DNA of 6,286 bases from Planctomycetaceae bacterium (GTDB lineage Bacteria; Planctomycetota; Planctomycetia; Pirellulales; UBA1268): contig NZNR01000075.1 of the NCBI GenBank assembly GCA_002694955.1, positions 1-6,286 on the forward strand, written 5' to 3'. The position numbers were made by a program, and so were the translations under genes. The notes beneath the pieces are model-generated. The model did no database searches. It was not told the DNA's origin and saw only the letters and a program-made list of their open reading frames with translations. Below, piece after piece: positions 1 through 5,798 of the stretch (positions within the stretch are counted from its first letter, which is position 1; each line of letters starts with the position of its first letter).

Positions 1-63
1 CTTGCGAAGGTAACGTTCCTCATGTGAAATACAGAGGTTATTTACAGACCACCCTATCTCTAT

Positions 64-69
64 GAGGAG
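64..69 (+). promoter_or_regulatory. Shine-Dalgarno site for pgk
   Basis: GAGGAG lies 9 bases before the ATG at 79. It fixes that ATG as the pgk start; the family signature [10 protein letters not shown] begins 15 residues later, as expected for PGK. Confidence 0.8.
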
Positions 70-78
70 CTGCACCCG

Positions 79-1281
79 ATGGCAAAGCAGTCAGTCGCTG
101 ACCTTAATCCCACTGGCAAAACCGTTCTTGTCCGAGTTGATTTTAATGTCCCACAAGACAGTAACGGTACGATCACTGATGACCGTCGAATTCGTATGGC
201 TATCCCAACGATACGATCCATTGTTGATCGCGGTGGAAGGGCGGTGCTCATGAGCCACCTTGGTCGACCAAAGGGTGAGGCAAACCCTAAGCTTTCACTT
301 GCCCCAGTCGCAAAACGTCTAGGCGAATTACTGGGAAAACCAGTAGCACTTGCCGCTGATACCGGAGGGAAGGACTCGGCCGAAAAGGTAGCTGCTTTGT
401 CGGTTGGTGATGTACTGGTTTTGGAGAACGTCCGTTTCAATCCTAGTGAAAAAAAGGGAGATGATGCGAATTATGTTGCCGGTATTGCGAACCTGGCAGA
501 TGCATATGTGAACGATGCTTTTGGAACCTGTCATCGTACTGAAGCGAGCATGTACGCCGTTCCAAAGGCTATGAAAGAATCAGGTAAGCCAGTGGTTGTC
601 GGCTTTCTTGTCGAGAAAGAAATCCGATATCTTTCCGATGCGGTGGGTCAACCAAAGCGACCGTTTGTAGCTATTCTAGGTGGTAAAAAGGTAAGTGATA
701 AAATTGCTGTTATCACGAATCTTTTAACGATTTGTGACTACGTATTAATCGGGGGCGCGATGGCGTATACGTTTTCTCTCGCTCAAGGTGGGAAGACGGG
801 TGATTCTCTTGTGGAGTCAGATAAACTCGAATTGGCAAAGCAACTTATCCAAGATGGTGGAGAGAAACTCATTCTCCCGGTGGATACCCAATGTGCAGAT
901 GATTTTTCATCAGATGCGAATAAGAAGGTAGTCAAGGCCGGTGAAATACCAGATGGCTTTGAGGGTCTCGATATCGGCCCCGATACAGCCAATAAGTATG
1001 CTGAAATAATCCGCGGCGCTGGCACAGTTGTCTGGAACGGACCGATGGGGGTATTCGAAATGCCACCTTTTGATGCTGGTACAAAAGCAGTTGCCGACGC
1101 CGTTGCCAGTGCAACAGCCAGCGGTGCAATCACGATTATTGGTGGAGGTGATTCAGCAGCAGCAGTTGAACAGCTTGGTTATGCGGAAAAGGTAAGCCAT
1201 GTTTCAACTGGTGGTGGGGCATCTCTCGAAATGCTCGAGGGGAAAGAATTTAAGACAGTCGATATTCTCGATGAGACGTGA
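79..1281 (+). CDS. pgk: Phosphoglycerate kinase
   Basis: This 400-residue protein is a full-length phosphoglycerate kinase, the cytoplasmic enzyme that interconverts 1,3-bisphosphoglycerate + ADP and 3-phosphoglycerate + ATP in glycolysis and gluconeogenesis. The family usually has 390-420 residues. In order I see [10 protein letters not shown] (16-25, with R19, D21 and N23 of the 3-PG site), SHLGRP (59-64), ENVRF (116-120), NDAFGTCHR (145-153), GGKKVSDK (201-208), WNGPMGVFE (319-327), the nucleotide-loop GGGDS (355-359) and the closing [13 protein letters not shown] (376-388). Both the N-terminal substrate domain and the C-terminal nucleotide domain are therefore intact. Two positions differ from the usual pattern: GGKKV where most PGKs have GGAKV, and HRTE where many have HRAH. 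Neither removes a known catalytic lysine or arginine. The ATG at 79 follows a good Shine-Dalgarno sequence. The gene converges on nrdJ, and no glycolytic partner is visible because only 78 bases precede it. Confidence 0.98.
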   Translation: MAKQSVADLNPTGKTVLVRVDFNVPQDSNGTITDDRRIRMAIPTIRSIVDRGGRAVLMSHLGRPKGEANPKLSLAPVAKRLGELLGKPVALAADTGGKDSAEKVAALSVGDVLVLENVRFNPSEKKGDDANYVAGIANLADAYVNDAFGTCHRTEASMYAVPKAMKESGKPVVVGFLVEKEIRYLSDAVGQPKRPFVAILGGKKVSDKIAVITNLLTICDYVLIGGAMAYTFSLAQGGKTGDSLVESDKLELAKQLIQDGGEKLILPVDTQCADDFSSDANKKVVKAGEIPDGFEGLDIGPDTANKYAEIIRGAGTVVWNGPMGVFEMPPFDAGTKAVADAVASATASGAITIIGGGDSAAAVEQLGYAEKVSHVSTGGGASLEMLEGKEFKTVDILDET

Positions 1282-1373
1282 CCAAGTCTGGTGATTAGTT
1301 CATTTGATCAATTCAGGTGACGAGGTCAGGTGATCAGGCCCATGGTTTAAAAACGGGTAGCCATTTGAACAAA

Positions 1374-1410
1374 ATACTACGGATGATTTGCTACGTCGTC
1401 GTATCTTTTA
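1374..1410 (+). terminator. Possible weak pgk terminator
   Basis: ATACTACG (1374-1381) pairs with CGTCGTAT (1397-1404) with one T/C mismatch across a 15-base loop. It is followed by CTTTTAT, the only T-run near a hairpin on the pgk strand. A perfect 8-base inverted repeat (1364-1371 with 1421-1428) encloses it. The stem is short and A+T-rich, so the hairpin at 1454-1499 is the stronger candidate for ending the pgk transcript. Confidence 0.3.
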
Positions 1411-1453
1411 TCCTAAGCAATGTTCAAAACATCTTGACGTGCTTGGGCACAAT

Positions 1454-1499
1454 ACAAAGGCAATTGCGGAAGAAAAGGTCTTCTGCAATTGTCCCTTGT
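1454..1499. terminator. Bidirectional terminator-like hairpin between pgk and nrdJ
   Basis: CAATTGCGGAAGA (1461-1473) pairs with TCTTCTGCAATTG (1479-1491): 13 pairs including one G-T, with a 5-base loop AAAGG. With a one-base bulge at 1492 the stem extends through ACAAAGG (1454-1460) and CCCTTGT (1493-1499), with one A/C mismatch. It lies 15 bases beyond the nrdJ stop and about 170 bases past the pgk stop, where a shared bidirectional terminator is expected for convergent genes. Neither side has a clean T-tract, so it may instead act as a 3'-end stabilising hairpin or with a termination factor. Confidence 0.5.
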
Positions 1500-1513
1500 A
1501 ACCCTCTATTTAT

Positions 1514-4500
1514 TTAGCTGCATCCCATGCTGTTGCCACAGTTGTGGCAGAGATAGCAATTTCCATTTCGGACAGTAATTGATCCGCAGTTATCACAGGC
1601 AGGGGCATCAATCTGAAATTTGGCGAACTGACTCTGTCTGTCGTCAGCACTGGCCTCAGGGTTTTCTGCCATTTTCAGCCCAGCACGTTCAAGAAGAGCA
1701 GCCGTAGTTCCATCGGTCCCTTTTCTCTTTGGAGCTGAGAGTGTCGCTGCCCGAGCGGTGACGTTGGCTTTCCCATTTCGCCCACTTGGATGCCGGCCTC
1801 TACTTGTGGAGATTTGGCCACTTGCATTGTGTTTTCCATTGGTGGCTTCCTGCCCGTTTGCGTGCCCGCTCGCCTTCGTGGCGGCGGGCTTGGACTCACT
1901 CTCTCCATCTTCTCCTGCAGTGGCCTCCCCACCACTGCTACTGCCGGCTGGTCGATTTGCTTCACGATACCCAGGCAAGAATTCTGTTCCCATCCAGCGG
2001 AAAATATAGTCCACCAAACTCTTCGCGACAGGAATATCAGGGTTTTTGGTATAGCCCCATGGTTCAAACCGGGTGTGTGAAAATTTCTTGGTATAGACTT
2101 CAAGAGGAACACCGTACTGGAGGCTCATGGATACAGCTGTTCCGAACGAGTCCATTAATCCACCAATAGTGCTACCTTCTTTTGCCATTGTGATGAATAG
2201 TTCACCAGGGCGACCGTCATCGTAGAGACCGACTGTTATGTAGCCTTCATGCCCACCAACATTAAATTTGTGGGTCACACTTCTTCGCGTATCAGGAAGA
2301 CGTTCTCGTCGTGGTGCAGCAACAACCTTTTCTGCATTTTTATCACTTTCAGTACTCGTAGAAAGTGGCTGACTTTCTTTTGATCCATCACGATATATTG
2401 CGATTGCTTTCAGTCCAAGTCGCCAGCCTTCCACATAAGCACCAGCAATATCCTCAGGAGTTGTTTCACGAGGCATATTTACTGTTTTTGAAATAGCACC
2501 GGAAAGAAATGGTTGAGCTGCCGCCATCATCTTGATGTGTGCTTCCCAGTTAATTGACCGTTTCCCAAGACGAGGCTTAAAAGCACAGTCAAAAACTGTG
2601 AGATGCTCATCTTGGATCTCAGGACAATCTTCGATGGTGTCATTTTTGTCGATGTAGGCAAGAATCTTCTCAATTGCTGGCTCTTCGTAGCCAAGTTTTC
2701 TTAATGCCAAAGGTACTGTTTGATTAACAATCTTCAGCATGCCACCGCCAGCAAGTTGCTTGTATTTGACAAGAGCAATATCAGGTTCAATACCGGTCGT
2801 ATCACAGTCCATCAAAAAGCTAATAGTACCTGTTGGAGCGAGTACCGTTGCCTGAGCATTCCGATAGCCGTGCTGTCGACCATCTGCTAGTACATCATCC
2901 CAAATCTGACGCGCCGCATCTCGTAAAGGTGCGGGGCAGGCTTCGTCAATTTCCTCAACGGCATCACGGTGCATCTGCATGACACGAAGCATTGGTTCGC
3001 GATTTGCAGCAAAACCTTCAAATGGACCGACAGCACCGGCAAGTTCTGCACTCGTGCGGTTTGCTGCACCGTGAAGGATCGCCGTAAGTGCACCACAAAG
3101 GACACAACCAGCATCGGAGTCATAAGCCATGCCATCGGCCATGAGTAGACTACCCAAATTGGAATAACCAAGGCCAAGTGGACGATACAGATGGCTGTTT
3201 TTGGCAATGCGTGCCGTTGGATAGCTGGCGTGATCAACAAGGATTTCTTGTGCGATCAGAAAGACTCGACACGCTGCAGCGAATCGTTCAACATCAAATT
3301 CACCATCTGGCTTGCGGAATTTCATGAGATTGATACTTGCTAAGTTACATGCAGTATCGTCAAGAAACATGTATTCAGAGCAAGGATTACTTGCATTGAT
3401 TCGACCAGAGTTTGGACACGTGTGCCAACGATTAATTGTTGTGTCGTATTGCACACCTGGGTCACCACATTGCCATGCACACTGTGACATACGATCCATA
3501 ATCTCATTAGCTTTATACGTTGGGCCGGCCTTCGAAGAGTCTGTTACCCAGCGAGTCGTCCACGAATCATTACGTTCTACAGCCTCCATGAACTCGTCAG
3601 TTAATCGAACCGAGAGGTTTGCATTCTGGAATAAAATAGAGCTGTATGCTTCCCCATTAAAATTCGCGTCGTAACCACCTTTTTCAATCAGAACGCGTGC
3701 TTTCTTTTCTTCTCTGGACTTACATTCGATGAAATCCATGATGTCCGGGTGAAAGACTTTCAGTGACTGCATTTTCGCAGCACGTCGTGTCTTCCCACCA
3801 CTTTTGACGACACCGGCAATCTGGTCATAAACCCGCATGAACGAAAGTGGGCCGGATGGACTGCCACCACCCGAGAGCTTTTCTTTTTGGCTTCGAAGGG
3901 TCGTTAGGTCGGTGCCTGTGCCAGAACCAAATTTGAACAACATGGCCTCACTACGAGCCAATTCCATGATGTCTTCCATGTTGTCTTGGACGCTTTGAAT
4001 GAAGCAGGCGCTTCCTTGTGGATATTCATAGGGATTATCAGGTTGCGTCACATCCCGACTGGCCTCATCCCATCGCCAATTGCACTTGGCCCCTTGGACG
4101 CCATATTGGTGATATAACCCGACGTTAAACCATACCGGAGAGTTGAATGCACCATGCTGGTGAACACACAGCCATGCCAGGTCGCGGTAGAAGTTTTCAC
4201 CATCTTCTGGTGTCTTAAAATAGCCATCTGCAATGCCCCAATCTGAAATAGTACGGGCGACGCGATGGATAAGTTGTTTGACTGAATGTTCGCGTTCTGG
4301 AGTGTGAATCTCACCATAAAAATACTTGCTGACAACAACGTTGGTAGCCAGCTGGCTCCAGGCTGCTGGAATTTCGCAGGCAGCCTGCTCGAAGAGAAGT
4401 TGACCATTCTCTCCCTTAATGGCTGCTGTTCGGAGTTCCCACTCTGTTGTGTCAAACGGGCTCTCAGCTTCAGTCGGGCAGAATGTTGATTCAATTTCGA

Positions 4501-4603
4501 TTCCCACTCGCTCGGAAGTCGACTGCGGGCCGCCAGTTCCAGAAGTTTCTTGTGAATGTGAGGCGGACGAAGCGACTTGAGTGGATGAATCGAACTGAGT
4601 CAT
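1514..4603 (-). CDS. nrdJ: Adenosylcobalamin-dependent ribonucleoside-diphosphate reductase (class II)
   Basis: This 1029-residue enzyme reduces ribonucleotides to deoxyribonucleotides using a thiyl radical made with adenosylcobalamin, so it needs no oxygen and no separate radical subunit. The radical motif NPCSE contains N406, the thiyl C408 and E410. The redox pair is C200 (GSACFIQSV) and C419 (DDTACNLASINL). The 11-residue spacing from C408 to C419 matches, as I recall it, the Thermotoga enzyme. The phosphate-binding loop PTGTIS starts near residue 590. Residues ~777-876 form the conserved module of long NrdJ proteins (THKFNVGGHEGYITVGLY and following). A Ser/Gly/Ala/Lys-rich linker (~882-960) leads to a cysteine-rich end (C1003, C1006, C1016, C1019, C1022, C1028), a probable zinc ribbon with shuttle cysteines. 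The first ~40 residues are Ser/Thr-rich, and no ATP-cone is visible. The longest frame starts at 4636, but AGGAG lies 8 bases before the ATG at 4603, so I use that start. NrdR boxes upstream suggest dNTP-responsive repression. Confidence 0.97.
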   Translation of the reverse strand: MTQFDSSTQVASSASHSQETSGTGGPQSTSERVGIEIESTFCPTEAESPFDTTEWELRTAAIKGENGQLLFEQAACEIPAAWSQLATNVVVSKYFYGEIHTPEREHSVKQLIHRVARTISDWGIADGYFKTPEDGENFYRDLAWLCVHQHGAFNSPVWFNVGLYHQYGVQGAKCNWRWDEASRDVTQPDNPYEYPQGSACFIQSVQDNMEDIMELARSEAMLFKFGSGTGTDLTTLRSQKEKLSGGGSPSGPLSFMRVYDQIAGVVKSGGKTRRAAKMQSLKVFHPDIMDFIECKSREEKKARVLIEKGGYDANFNGEAYSSILFQNANLSVRLTDEFMEAVERNDSWTTRWVTDSSKAGPTYKANEIMDRMSQCAWQCGDPGVQYDTTINRWHTCPNSGRINASNPCSEYMFLDDTACNLASINLMKFRKPDGEFDVERFAAACRVFLIAQEILVDHASYPTARIAKNSHLYRPLGLGYSNLGSLLMADGMAYDSDAGCVLCGALTAILHGAANRTSAELAGAVGPFEGFAANREPMLRVMQMHRDAVEEIDEACPAPLRDAARQIWDDVLADGRQHGYRNAQATVLAPTGTISFLMDCDTTGIEPDIALVKYKQLAGGGMLKIVNQTVPLALRKLGYEEPAIEKILAYIDKNDTIEDCPEIQDEHLTVFDCAFKPRLGKRSINWEAHIKMMAAAQPFLSGAISKTVNMPRETTPEDIAGAYVEGWRLGLKAIAIYRDGSKESQPLSTSTESDKNAEKVVAAPRRERLPDTRRSVTHKFNVGGHEGYITVGLYDDGRPGELFITMAKEGSTIGGLMDSFGTAVSMSLQYGVPLEVYTKKFSHTRFEPWGYTKNPDIPVAKSLVDYIFRWMGTEFLPGYREANRPAGSSSGGEATAGEDGESESKPAATKASGHANGQEATNGKHNASGQISTSRGRHPSGRNGKANVTARAATLSAPKRKGTDGTTAALLERAGLKMAENPEASADDRQSQFAKFQIDAPACDNCGSITVRNGNCYLCHNCGNSMGCS

Positions 4604-4611
4604 GTGCAAAA

Positions 4612-4616
4612 CTCCT
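4612..4616 (-). promoter_or_regulatory. Shine-Dalgarno site deciding the nrdJ start
   Basis: On the minus strand AGGAG lies 8 bases before the ATG at 4603. The more upstream in-frame ATG at 4636 would add only 11 residues (MRPSYSSGVLH), and its reading frame runs through this site. The protein therefore most likely begins MTQFDSS. Confidence 0.75.
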
Positions 4617-4702
4617 GATGAATATGATGGCCTCATAAAGACCTAACAAAGTGTACTCGCGTATAGGTTCTCAACAACTGGTATCGACCGACATACGCGT
4701 CT

Positions 4703-4721
4703 GGAGTGAATCCTTCACTCC
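4703..4721. repeat. Perfect hairpin in the nrdJ leader
   Basis: GGAGTGAA (4703-4710) and TTCACTCC (4714-4721) are exact inverted copies around a 3-base centre. It lies about 100 bases upstream of the nrdJ start codon, inside the probable 5' untranslated region. No T-run follows on either strand, so it is not a standard terminator. It could be a leader hairpin or a dyad operator. Confidence 0.6.
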
Positions 4722-4775
4722 GTTAAATTCCCTAAAAACGTTACAAAGATAAAAGGCAGTTCCGTCTGCATGCTA

Positions 4776-4822
4776 TCGCAAGATATTGTGGTGTTTACTA
4801 CTTGGACCACTTGATATGGCAG
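4776..4822 (-). promoter_or_regulatory. Probable tandem NrdR boxes upstream of nrdJ
   Basis: NrdR is the widespread ATP/dATP-sensing repressor of ribonucleotide reductase genes. It binds two 16-base boxes of the form acaCwATATATwGtgt spaced 15-16 bases apart. TCGCAAGATATTGTGG (4776-4791) matches 13 of 16 positions, with one mismatch in the ten-base core. CCACTTGATATGGCAG (4807-4822) matches 9 of 16 and 7 of 10 in the core. The gap is exactly 15 bases, so the boxes repeat every 31 bases (three helical turns). They lie 173-219 bases upstream of the nrdJ start, so the promoter is probably near here and the leader long. The second box is weak alone; the spacing supports it. Confidence 0.55.
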
Positions 4823-4867
4823 GGGGGTGAATGTAGCGGTCTGACAGCCCACGTCAAGCAGAAAAAA

Positions 4868-4987
4868 TTGAACCCCTACGAATACCCTATTTGATGAGTT
4901 TTCGAACTTTCCGAGACGTTTGTGGACAGGCTTTTGTTCCAGCTAAAAAATAGCTCCTGCGAGGGGTTCAGCTGCCTTTTCATCAAA
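4868..4987. repeat. Interleaved inverted repeats, possible structured RNA
   Basis: TGAACCCCT (4869-4877) and AGGGGTTCA (4962-4970) are exact 9-base inverted copies. Between them, CAGG+AGCTA (4927-4930, 4941-4945) can pair with TAGCT+CCTG (4951-4959), and AGTT-TTCG-AACT (4897-4908) forms a small UUCG-type hairpin. TTTGATGA (4890-4897) is also the exact inverse of TCATCAAA (4980-4987), which crosses the first pair like a pseudoknot. Read on the minus strand, the 9-base stem ends next to T6 (4862-4867). Expression and function are unknown. Confidence 0.35.
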
Positions 4988-5098
4988 ACTACGGCCGACT
5001 TCCTTCCCAAGAAGTTTCAGCAGCGGTGTTTCCCCGACATCTTTTTACCAACGCATTGAAAACGAATCGGTGATAATGCAAAAAAGCGGTCCGATCTT

Positions 5099-5120
5099 TG
5101 GAAAAAATGCAAATTTTCCA
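5099..5120. repeat. Inverted repeat just upstream of the pfpI-like gene
   Basis: TGGAAAA (5099-5105) and TTTTCCA (5114-5120) are exact inverted copies flanking AATGCAAA (5106-5113). The same octamer also occurs at 5075-5082, exactly 31 bases upstream. The position, 28-49 bases before the start codon, suits an operator or a leader hairpin. A GATAAT (5072-5077) nearby resembles a -10 element, but no matching -35 is at a normal distance. Confidence 0.45.
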
Positions 5121-5130
5121 TACTCAAGCA

Positions 5131-5137
5131 AGTGAGG
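5131..5137 (+). promoter_or_regulatory. Shine-Dalgarno site for the pfpI-like gene
   Basis: AGTGAGG lies 10 bases before the ATG at 5148. It supports that start, which leaves only ten residues before the first beta-strand RVLCLVG, as expected for the family. Confidence 0.6.
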
Positions 5138-5147
5138 CAGGTCATCA

Positions 5148-5687
5148 ATGAATAAAAAACACCCGCTAGCAAAAACTCGCGTCCTGTGCCTCGTTGGTGA
5201 GGCTTATGAAGATCTGGAACTTTGGTATCCGAAACTCCGGATTGAAGAAGCGAGCGGACATGTCACACTTGCCGGCCCGCAGCAGGGGTATGAATATGCC
5301 GGGAAACATGGCTATCCCTGTGTAAGTGATGCCGCCTTTGGAGATATGGAGGCGGATGATTTCCATGGAATTCTCATTCCAGGAGGCTGGATGCCTGACA
5401 GTTTGCGTCGCGACCCAAAGGTGCTCCAACTTGTGCGGGACTTTGCCAATCATGGCAAGCTTGTTGCTGCTATCTGTCATGGTGGCTGGATTCCAATATC
5501 TGCTGGTGTCTACCGTGGTGTGCGTGTGACAGGAAGCCCAGGTATCCGTGACGATCTCATTAACGCCGGAGCTATCTGGGAAGATACGTCCGTTGTCGTT
5601 GATCGACACTTTGTGTCCAGTCGGCGGCCAAGTGATCTCCCGGACTTTGCGTCAGCGATCCTTCGTGTGCTGTCTGATACGACCTGA
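5148..5687 (+). CDS. DJ-1/PfpI family protein (glutamine amidotransferase-like fold)
   Basis: This 179-residue cytoplasmic protein belongs to the DJ-1/PfpI superfamily, close to the Pyrococcus protease I / YhbO / YraA group. Its length is typical. The first strand and acidic residue appear as RVLCLVGEAYEDLELWYP (11-28), where E21 aligns with the PfpI glutamate that contacts the active-site cysteine. GKHGYP (52-57) and ILIPGGWMPDSLRRD (75-89) are family hallmarks. The nucleophile elbow is AAICHGGW (107-114), with C110 and H111, and GSPGIRDDLINAGA (129-142) and SSRRPSDLPDF (157-167) close the fold. Most relatives read CHGP after the cysteine; here it is CHGG. The fold, the cysteine and the family are clear, but the substrate is not. 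Members have been described as proteases, chaperones, or glyoxalase/deglycase-type enzymes, and the sequence does not decide between them. It is transcribed away from nrdJ, and a lipoprotein gene follows 111 bases downstream on the same strand. Confidence 0.9.
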   Translation: MNKKHPLAKTRVLCLVGEAYEDLELWYPKLRIEEASGHVTLAGPQQGYEYAGKHGYPCVSDAAFGDMEADDFHGILIPGGWMPDSLRRDPKVLQLVRDFANHGKLVAAICHGGWIPISAGVYRGVRVTGSPGIRDDLINAGAIWEDTSVVVDRHFVSSRRPSDLPDFASAILRVLSDTT

Positions 5688-5798
5688 TTGTTTCAACGCC
5701 ATGAGTAGACTGAGCATTAGGGGAAAAACCCAAACGAGAAGAAACTCTAAGACGCTTGTTGCCAGAATTGAATGACAGTCAAAAGGATACCGTTTTGA

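Larger units (their letters stand above)
1282..1513. other. Convergent intergenic region, pgk/nrdJ
   Basis: This 232-base gap lies between the pgk stop and the nrdJ stop on the other strand. It contains an 8-base tandem repeat (TCAGGTGA at 1313-1320 and 1326-1333), an inverted repeat TTTGAACA/TGTTCAAA (1364-1371, 1421-1428) enclosing an imperfect hairpin, and a strong hairpin at 1454-1499. A 66-codon plus-strand frame (1317-1517) runs through it. That frame has no convincing ribosome site and passes through the hairpin, so I do not treat it as a gene. Confidence 0.7.
4604..5147. other. Divergent intergenic region, nrdJ/pfpI-like gene
   Basis: This 544-base region separates the divergent starts of nrdJ and the DJ-1/PfpI gene. 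From left to right it holds the nrdJ leader with an 8-pair perfect hairpin (4703-4721), a likely NrdR-box pair (4776-4822), a set of interleaved inverted repeats (4868-4987), and an operator-like inverted repeat with a repeated core (5075-5120). A minus-strand frame is open at 4718-4942 and 4946-5044 and again upstream of 5047, broken only by TAG (4943-4945) and TAA (5045-5047). It has no start codon with a ribosome site, so I list it as a finding and not as a gene. I saw no cobalamin-riboswitch B12 box on the minus strand, and no confident -35/-10 pair for either gene. Confidence 0.7.

Noticed and set aside
2..30. Promoter-like TTGCGA, 17 bases, TGAAAT upstream of pgk
   Set aside because: Each element matches the consensus at only 4 of 6 positions, which is too weak to call; the real promoter may lie before the window.
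1..63. Open plus-strand frame ending in TGA at 63-65, possible tail of an upstream gene
   Set aside because: Only about 20 codons are visible and they resemble no family tail I know, so it cannot be told from chance.
1317..1517. 66-codon plus-strand frame in the pgk/nrdJ gap
   Set aside because: It has no convincing ribosome site and no recognisable motif. It overlaps the strong hairpin and runs over the nrdJ stop codon.
4604..4990. Cobalamin riboswitch controlling nrdJ
   Set aside because: This is plausible for a B12-dependent enzyme, but no B12-box sequence or its characteristic stem set is visible on the minus strand.
4947..5135. 62-codon open plus-strand frame leading into the pfpI ribosome site
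   Set aside because: It has no start codon with a ribosome site near its beginning, and it lies opposite the stop-poor minus-strand frame, so it is probably that frame's shadow or chance.
5166..5609. 147-codon minus-strand frame opposite the pfpI-like gene
   Set aside because: It is antisense to a clearly conserved DJ-1/PfpI gene and shows no family motifs of its own.
5688..5798. Terminator or promoter between the pfpI-like gene and the oppA-like gene
   Set aside because: I found only a 3-pair GGG-AAAAA-CCC hairpin and no good -35/-10 pair, so I cannot say whether the two genes are co-transcribed.
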